DNA from: DATADD01 sp046262355
GTDB lineage: Bacteria > Actinomycetota > CADDZG01 > WHSQ01
NCBI GenBank assembly: GCA_046262355.1
Contig: JBHEMX010000025.1
Location: 4,455-68,454, forward strand
Direction of reading: 5' to 3'
Length of the DNA: 64,000 bases
The first letter of the stretch is position 1; each line of letters begins with the position of its first letter. Both the position numbers and the translations under genes were made by a program. Of the stretch, positions 59,989 to 64,000 are shown one piece after another. Under the pieces are notes generated by a model that ran no database searches, was not told the origin of the DNA, and was given only the letters and a program-made list of their open reading frames with translations.

Positions 59989-60218
59989 TGTCACGTCCGC
60001 TGATAAGGCTTCCGGTAGACAGCATCGAGGGCGCGCCACCGCAGTCAACGGACGGGCTCGAAGAGGTGCTTGAGGGTCTGAAGGTTGGAGCCGATCTTGT
60101 GCCGGTCATCGTCCGAGCTACAGGGTTCGCTCGGTTTGAGTTGTTGGAAGGTGAGTTCGTGTTGGAGGCAGCGAGGCGCGCGGGACTCGCCTACACCGCG
60201 GCAGAGATTCGACCGTGA
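59988..60218 (+). CDS. Small ParB-N-domain-like protein (76 aa)
   Basis: IRLPVDSIEG, then GLKVGADLVPVIVRATGFAR and FELLEGEFVLEAARRAGL recall the ParB/Srx nuclease-fold segment '..lvPVivRptg..yeLieGerRlrAArraG', with the usual GERR changed to GEFV. Only the core of the fold fits in 76 aa. TGATG coupling with the upstream gene. Confidence 0.5.
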   Translation: MSRPLIRLPVDSIEGAPPQSTDGLEEVLEGLKVGADLVPVIVRATGFARFELLEGEFVLEAARRAGLAYTAAEIRP

Positions 60219-60379
60219 GCCAGCAATTATCACGCGACGCGATAGTTGAGCAATCGGTAGGGTCGACCCTTGGGGCCACCGCGACCAGACAGTTCCGAAT
60301 TGCCGACGACATCAAAGCGTTAGACGAGCGGATTACTGCTCTCGAGCGCCAGTTCCTCAAGGTGAGCCTGGATGGGTAA
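60215..60379 (+). CDS. Small element protein (54 aa), unknown
   Basis: GTG start overlapping the previous stop (GTGA). Helical, ending ALDERITALERQFLKV. Retained as a gene because of tight coupling with both neighbours; nothing recognised. Confidence 0.45.
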   Translation: MSQQLSRDAIVEQSVGSTLGATATRQFRIADDIKALDERITALERQFLKVSLDG

Positions 60380-60518
60380 ACGTCGGGCCAAGCAAGACGG
60401 AAGCGTCAAGAAACGCATACGCGATCACGCCAGGCGACTCGAGCGCCAAGCCAGGGAAGAGCAAGAGCCACGACCGAACCGTCGTGTTCGAGGACGGGAC
60501 TTGGCAACGTGTCGATGA
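60372..60518 (+). CDS. Small basic element protein (48 aa), unknown
   Basis: Begins MGKRRAKQDGSVKKRIRDHA, strongly basic, inside the end of the preceding gene. Possibly nucleic-acid binding. Weak evidence beyond overlap and composition. Confidence 0.4.
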   Translation: MGKRRAKQDGSVKKRIRDHARRLERQAREEQEPRPNRRVRGRDLATCR

Positions 60519-60525
60519 CGAGAGA

Positions 60526-60537
60526 GAGTCCTAGGAC
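60526..60537. promoter_or_regulatory. Palindromic site GAGTCCTAGGAC, copy 1
   Basis: Contains the perfect 10-bp palindrome GTCCTAGGAC. An identical 12-mer lies at 60761-60772, 235 bp away. Likely operator pair or remnant of a repeat; a related GTCCTAG occurs at 60566. Confidence 0.4.
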
Positions 60538-60568
60538 AGTGAGCTGGAAGATCGGCTGCGGTGGGGTC

Positions 60569-60718
60569 CTAGTTCCAGGGGGATACGAAGGGAATGCGAA
60601 TCTTCTTGCCCCCGTCCTCAATGTCCTTCTCGGTCCTCCGCCACAATCTCCACCCGACGACTCCCATGATGGAGGTCAGCACGACGAAGGCTGCCGAGAC
60701 TACGAGTCGAATCTCCAG
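60569..60718 (-). CDS. Possible small membrane protein (49 codons) on the opposite strand
   Basis: The minus frame reads IRLVVSAAFVVLTSIMGVVG, then WRLWRRTEKDIEDGGKKIRI to a TAG at 60569: one transmembrane helix with a basic cytoplasmic tail, natural composition. No ATG/GTG precedes the helix; only CTG at 60718, since an in-frame stop lies just upstream. It lies between the two GTCCTAGGAC sites. Could be a fragment. Confidence 0.25.
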   Translation of the reverse strand: MEIRLVVSAAFVVLTSIMGVVGWRLWRRTEKDIEDGGKKIRIPFVSPWN

Positions 60719-60760
60719 GTAGCCAGCCTAGCACTGATCGTGCGGCCCAGATAAGTGGGT

Positions 60761-60772
60761 GAGTCCTAGGAC
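60761..60772. promoter_or_regulatory. Palindromic site GAGTCCTAGGAC, copy 2
   Basis: Identical to 60526-60537. Stretch 60773-61032 holds no recognisable gene. Confidence 0.4.
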
Positions 60773-61032
60773 TAAAGGGCGTAACCGCCCTGCAGGGCCG
60801 GCGTACCGGAAACCGACTCGGGAATCGAACGCACACCGTCTCAAGCTGAAGACCCCCCTTAGAGGCGACCACCCCAGTCCTGAGCGGACCCGGGGAGGGG
60901 TCGCGCGAGTGCCAGACCCACATGCCTGGGACCGACTCGGTAACACGATATGTGTGGCGACGAGTTTTCGAAATCTCGCGCGGTGGAGAAAACCCCGATC
61001 CCCCCGACCCCCACTCGAAGGAGAAGAGCTTT

Positions 61033-61326
61033 GTGAGTGACGAGGCCGGCTGCGTCAAGTGTGGCCGCGAACTAGAACGGGCAGCGACCGGCCGGCCGAA
61101 GCGATATTGCGGCACGCCGTGTCGCAGGGCCGCAGAGTTTGAATTGAGGCGTATTCAGCGCCAGATTGAAGATCTCGAGCACATGGAGCGCACTTGGCGG
61201 CAGGAGTTGAACCCGGCTACGGCTCGCCTCGGCGCGAGCAAGGGCTACGCCGAGGGACAGCACGGCTTCTACGCCGCCGAAATTGCTCGGATGGAAACGC
61301 GGCTGCGGTCGCTGTTAGATGACTAG
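61033..61326 (+). CDS. Zinc-finger and coiled-coil protein (97 aa), phage type
   Basis: GTG with AAGGAG upstream. CVKCGRELERAATGRPKRYC followed by GTPCRRAAEFELRR, a CxxC...CxxxC zinc site common in small actinophage proteins, then a coiled coil (IQRQIEDLEHMERTWRQEL). DNA-binding role inferred. Confidence 0.65.
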   Translation: MSDEAGCVKCGRELERAATGRPKRYCGTPCRRAAEFELRRIQRQIEDLEHMERTWRQELNPATARLGASKGYAEGQHGFYAAEIARMETRLRSLLDD

Positions 61327-61336
61327 GGGACCAAAG

Positions 61337-61426
61337 ATGAAGCTAATGGCGGCGATTCTGTTCCTCCAACTGCTCGATTTCGAGGTTCGTTTGTGGTTGC
61401 AGAGGCTGTTGGGGAGGCCCCCGTGA
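61337..61426 (+). CDS. Short ORF, 29 aa, possible amphipathic peptide
   Basis: ATG to TGA: MKLMAAILFLQLLDFEVRLW and nine more residues. A weak GGGGACCAAAG precedes it and its stop overlaps a GTG at 61423. Could be a genuine micro-ORF or chance. Confidence 0.25.
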   Translation: MKLMAAILFLQLLDFEVRLWLQRLLGRPP

Positions 61427-61575
61427 CAGAGGCGTTACGAACCGGTGCGTTATCTGTGACGAGCCGTTGCACGGTCGGCGCTCCGACGCTCGCTTCTGCT
61501 CTGCTCGCTGTCGTAGCAGGGCCGCGCGAGCTGGAGCCAAGGCACTGAAATCGGTCAGCGTGACCGATATCGGCC
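61423..61575 (+). pseudogene. Zinc-finger protein fragment, frame-disrupted
   Basis: RCVICDEPLHGRRSDARFCS, then ARCRSRAARAGAKALK is a typical phage/actinobacterial CxxC-FCSxxCR zinc finger. The frame lacks a start codon upstream; the nearest GTG (61423) is in another frame, so a shift near 61440 is likely. Its C-terminal side runs into the IS481-type remnant. Confidence 0.5.
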
Positions 61576-61639
61576 TCGACCAGCCAAGCGAAAACACAGA
61601 ACGTTCTTCGGTTTCAGGGGACGCTGGCGACCTTCCCCC

Positions 61640-62268
61640 GGCAATCATGGACGGGCCCCACCTCCCACCTCAAGGACTACAACCACGAGCGAGACCACCA
61701 GTCCCTGGGAGATGTCCCACCGATCCGGCGCTTCGAGCTGGCGGTTCGCCCTCCTTGGAGGTCATCGATGGCGACGTCGCCGTTGACGAGGAACTCCAGC
61801 CGCGTCCCAGAACCGTCAGCCGGCGCGTCGATCGAGCCGGCCGCATCAGCATCCTCAAGCAGCGCTATCACGTCGACCGCCATCTCAGCGGCGAGGCGGT
61901 TACGATCGAATCCAAAGACGGGCTCCTGCACGTCACTCATCACGGCGTCGTGGTCGCCACCCACGCAAGACGTCATCTCCTCGATGATGACGACAAGATG
62001 GACCGACGAGCCAAGGCAGCCAGGCCGGAAGCGCCGACCAAGGGCGGCGAGGTGCTACGGGGTGTCGACCCTTCAGGCTCGGTCACCTTCGCAGGAACCG
62101 CCTACCGGGTGGGCAACAGATTCATCGGCCATGATGCCGGTGTCCGTCTCGTCGGTGACACCGTTCAGATCACGATCGACGGAGCCCTCATCCGGACGCA
62201 TGGAGCCCGCCACGACCGATCCAAGGAGTTCGGAGCCCTGGCCCAGCCCCGCGGCAAGCCCGAAGGAG
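61640..62268 (+). pseudogene. IS481-family transposase, C-terminal remnant
   Basis: TSHLKDYNHERDHQSLGDVP, then PIRRFEL is the end of an IS481-type DDE domain. After a frameshift near 61740 the characteristic C-terminal repeats follow: ISILKQRYHVDRHLSGEAVT, GVVVATHARRHL, VTFAGTAYRVGNRFIGHDAG and IRTHGARHDRSKEFGALAQP. The N-terminal HTH and most of the catalytic DDE core are gone. No terminal inverted repeats were found. Confidence 0.65.
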
Positions 62269-62355
62269 TCATGATAGTGTCGCACAACTACCGAAGCCAT
62301 TCTGGGACACGGGTACCGAATCCCACAGAGGTTCATAGTTTCCAACTGGCTTGCG

Positions 62356-62570
62356 TTGGCGAGAGACGTTGTGCCCACCATGTTTGCGGTGTTCCTTGGC
62401 TATCTGTCTGCGTCGGCCATTGAGGCTCGACGGGAAACGACCAGGTATCGCTTGGAGGTACAACGTGAGTTCTTGACGGAGTTGCGTAGATGGCGGCTCC
62501 GACTGATGGAGGCTGATACGCGAAAGCGGCTCGGCAAGACGTCTCCGAGTCGAGTGAATCCCGCGAGTGA
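62356..62570 (+). CDS. Small membrane-anchored protein or fragment
   Basis: From TTG 62356: one hydrophobic helix (VVPTMFAVFLGYLSASAIEA) and a basic helical tail (RYRLEVQREFLTELRRWRLR). The frame then runs on into terminase sequence in the wrong phase, so the natural 3' end is unclear. GTG 62371 and ATG 62380 are alternative starts. Confidence 0.35.
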
Positions 62571-62594
62571 GATATGTGCGGTCCTACAGAAACT

Positions 62595-63244
62595 GTCTGC
62601 CCGACGGCCGCAGCGTCGGCGAAGCCATGCGCGACGACCCCTGGGTCGAGCGCGACGTTCTCCGGCCAATCTTCGAGCGCCTCAACCGCAAGCCCCGCTA
62701 CCTGCTCTGTTACATCGAGGAGGGGCGCGGCTCCTGGAAGTCAGGGGGTGCCGCTGCCGTCTGTGCGACCGAGGCCATGCTCTACCCTCGACCGACATTG
62801 TCGTGTGCGCTGCTGATGCGGATCAGGCCAACATCGTAGCCGACAACCTTCGCGGTTACATCGCTCGCAACCCCTCACCTCGCTGCCACCTTCACCGTGC
62901 GCAGGGATCAGTTCGAGGTCAAAAGCCGGGGCAGTCGGATCAGAATCATCAGCAGCGACGCTCCCAGCGCGTGGGGACTCGGCGGCACCCACAGGCGTTT
63001 TCGCACCCACTGCGACGAGCTCACCGTGTGGCCCAAGGACGACCTCTGGATCGCCCTTGCCTCGGCCTCGGGGAAGGTCCCTGACACACAGACGGTGGTC
63101 TGGTCAAACGCCGGCTTCGACCCCGACCCCGACCGCTCCTGGCAGTGGCGGGTGCGCCAGGTTGCCGAGCAAGAGGACTGGGGTTACCTCTACTCCGCTC
63201 CAGGGATCGTCGCCAGCTGGATCACCGAGGAGTGGAGGGCGTAG
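62595..63244 (+). pseudogene. Phage terminase large subunit, truncated, frameshifted and amber-stopped
   Basis: Three frames in series give one terminase ATPase domain: LPDGRSVGEAMRDDPWVERD and CYIEEGRGSWKSGGAAAVCA (Walker A-like); after a shift near 62785, DIVVCAADADQANIVADNLR; after a shift near 62882, RGSRIRIISSDAPSAWGLGG, THRRFRTHCDELTVWPKDDL (Walker B region) and ASGKVPDTQTVVWSNAGFD, ending SWITEEWRA. TAG at 63242-63244 stands where the family continues (MRSL.P follows in frame). The nuclease domain is missing. It confirms phage ancestry of the element. Confidence 0.75.
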
Positions 63245-63630
63245 ATGCGCTCGCTATCCCCGCGCCGGAACAAGTTTTGGGCGACGTATTGGGGTTGACG
63301 ACATTGTGACCGTCGTCACCGTAGCCGGATTGCTTCTCTATTACATCTTTCTGGCGCGCGCCTGATGTGCCGAAGTTGAGCGTCCCTCACCATCCAGGAT
63401 GTGAGCTCGACGATCTACCCAACGACCGGTATCGTTCTGCCGTTCGCCTCGCGCCGGTTGGCGAGGGCGAACGAGGGCATCGGTCTGATCCTGCTGTTGC
63501 CATCATTGACGTTCCTCGGCGACGGGCTGCTCAAGGCTTGGGGACGTTTGTGCCTCTCGATTGAGAACAACCATTCGCTTCCGGAGGAACAATGGCGGGT
63601 GTGGGTCGACCCATGCGATGAGGTAGCAAG
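63245..63630 (+). other. Stretch without a convincing intact gene
   Basis: Contains a 20-codon hydrophobic reading frame (GTG near 63306, VTVVTVAGLLLYYIFLARA) and an unassigned frame beginning near 63401 (LILLLPSLTFLGDGLLKAWG). High GC returns here, so the element probably ends in this stretch. Confidence 0.4.
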
Positions 63631-64000
63631 GTGGTTCTGGACGCGGTGCGGGGGGCTGGAGCTGGACCCGACCTGGCTTTCACTCTCGGGCCCGCGCTCG
63701 GGGCGGCCGCCCTTCCCGCAGGAAGCGTTTTTCTCCGGGCCGCAACAAGGTCCCTTGCGTCTCGAAGGCTCGTGGGCAATCTGTGGGATGTGCTCACGTT
63801 CTGGCCCCGATGGCACCACCCCTTCGCCGTGCGCCCCTACTCGGAAAGAACGGTCCCCAAGCTACAGCATCGCCTCGCCCATCCGACGAAGTGGGGACAT
63901 CCGGTCGTTATCTCGGCTCACAGTCAGGGAACGGTGCTGGCCGCGGCGGCGCTCCTGTCGCTGCCGGAATGGGTGACCGACATGGTTGCTCTTGTTACGT
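63631..64000 (+). CDS. Partial integral-membrane alpha/beta-hydrolase-like protein
   Basis: The frame is open to the window end: LWDVLTFWPRWHHPFAVRPY, then SERTVPKLQHRL and HPVVISAHSQGTVLAAAALL, where HSQGT is the nucleophile elbow seen in C-terminal domains of large actinobacterial membrane proteins. The upstream part expected for that family is cut by an in-frame TAG just before 63631, so the 5' side may be lost or in another frame. GTG 63631 is the first possible start. 3' end outside the window. Confidence 0.5.
   Translation, partial: MVLDAVRGAGAGPDLAFTLGPALGAAALPAGSVFLRAATRSLASRRLVGNLWDVLTFWPRWHHPFAVRPYSERTVPKLQHRLAHPTKWGHPVVISAHSQGTVLAAAALLSLPEWVTDMVALVT

Larger units (their letters stand above)
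56719..63300 (+). mobile_element. Degenerate phage-like integrated element next to tRNA-Val
   Basis: Starting at the tRNA 3' end the GC content visibly falls (e.g. 56800-57000) and all convincing genes point the same way: multi-zinc-ribbon protein, XRE repressor, excisionase-like HTH, replisome-organiser-like protein, TopoVI-A/Spo11-like Toprim protein, small phage-type ORFs, zinc-finger proteins, an IS481-type remnant and a broken terminase large subunit. No integrase, portal or capsid gene lies inside the window. I found no second copy of the tRNA 3' end, so the right boundary is not established. The stretch 56719-56970 carries no clear gene. Confidence 0.65.

Noticed and set aside
56719..63300. 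A CRISPR array or recognisable anti-phage defence operon in the element
   Set aside because: No regularly spaced repeats and no Cas, restriction or abortive-infection motifs were seen.
56719..64000. A second attachment site matching the tRNA-Val 3' end
   Set aside because: Looked for CCAGTACCGCCCACC-like sequence downstream and did not see it; it may lie beyond the window.

Overview
The window reads as a high-GC actinobacterial chromosome, probably a deep-branching Actinomycetota lineage known mainly from metagenomes. The evidence is a his-trp supercluster in the actinobacterial order, a DivIVA/Wag31-type protein, the polA-rpsA-coaE-uvrB-uvrA run, frequent GTG/TTG starts and many four-base start/stop overlaps (ATGA, GTGA, TTGA). 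The phylum call is an inference; the genus cannot be read from the sequence.

Layout. 0-3.5 kb: dnaE. 3.5-14.3 kb: hisD, a hisC-hisH deletion remnant, hisA/priA, a broken hisF, an M24 peptidase, hisI, trpE, trpC, trpB and trpA, with two small accessory genes. 14.3-19.3 kb: a non-coding stretch with degenerate tandem repeats, an FG-GAP propeller protein, a heavily broken LVIVD-type protein, a collapsed HTH/endonuclease-like gene and tRNA-Leu(CAA). 19.5-26.6 kb: a branched-chain amino acid/amide ABC operon (livK-H-M-G-F) with an ornithine-cyclodeaminase-like gene. 26.6-31.2 kb: a lipoprotein, a sarcosine-oxidase-like flavoprotein, a lone E1-alpha dehydrogenase, a DUF554 membrane protein and a family 5 uracil-DNA glycosylase. 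31.2-37.6 kb: an iron neighbourhood (an iron-box-like site, a lipoprotein plus FTR1 permease, ferritin and a DtxR/MntR repressor) that also holds a hydantoinase/oxoprolinase-family gene. 37.6-56.6 kb: housekeeping genes (polA, rpsA, coaE, uvrB, uvrA) with a sulfatase, a HAD hydrolase, a PLP enzyme, a thermonuclease, a CPA2 antiporter and a flavin-dependent halogenase. 56.65 kb: tRNA-Val(CAC), followed by a lower-GC degenerate phage-like element to about 63.3 kb. 63.6 kb to the end: a partial alpha/beta-hydrolase-like gene.

Two themes stand out. First, between 3.5 and 19.2 kb at least six genes carry internal deletions, frameshifts or stops (CocE-like, hisC/hisH, SRPBCC, hisF, LVIVD, HTH-endonuclease), while the long core genes around them are intact. 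If real, histidine synthesis is lost (hisC, hisB, hisH and hisF are missing or broken), while hisA survives, possibly as a PriA-type enzyme that also supplies the TrpF step. Read-level confirmation is needed because local misassembly could give the same picture. Second, the tRNA-Val-linked element encodes a stand-alone topoisomerase VI A/Spo11-like protein (winged helix with an RxxFY motif, then Toprim), a protein with ten CxxC motifs, a replisome-organiser-like gene, XRE and excisionase-like regulators and a ruined terminase. These are the best candidates in the window for poorly described biology.
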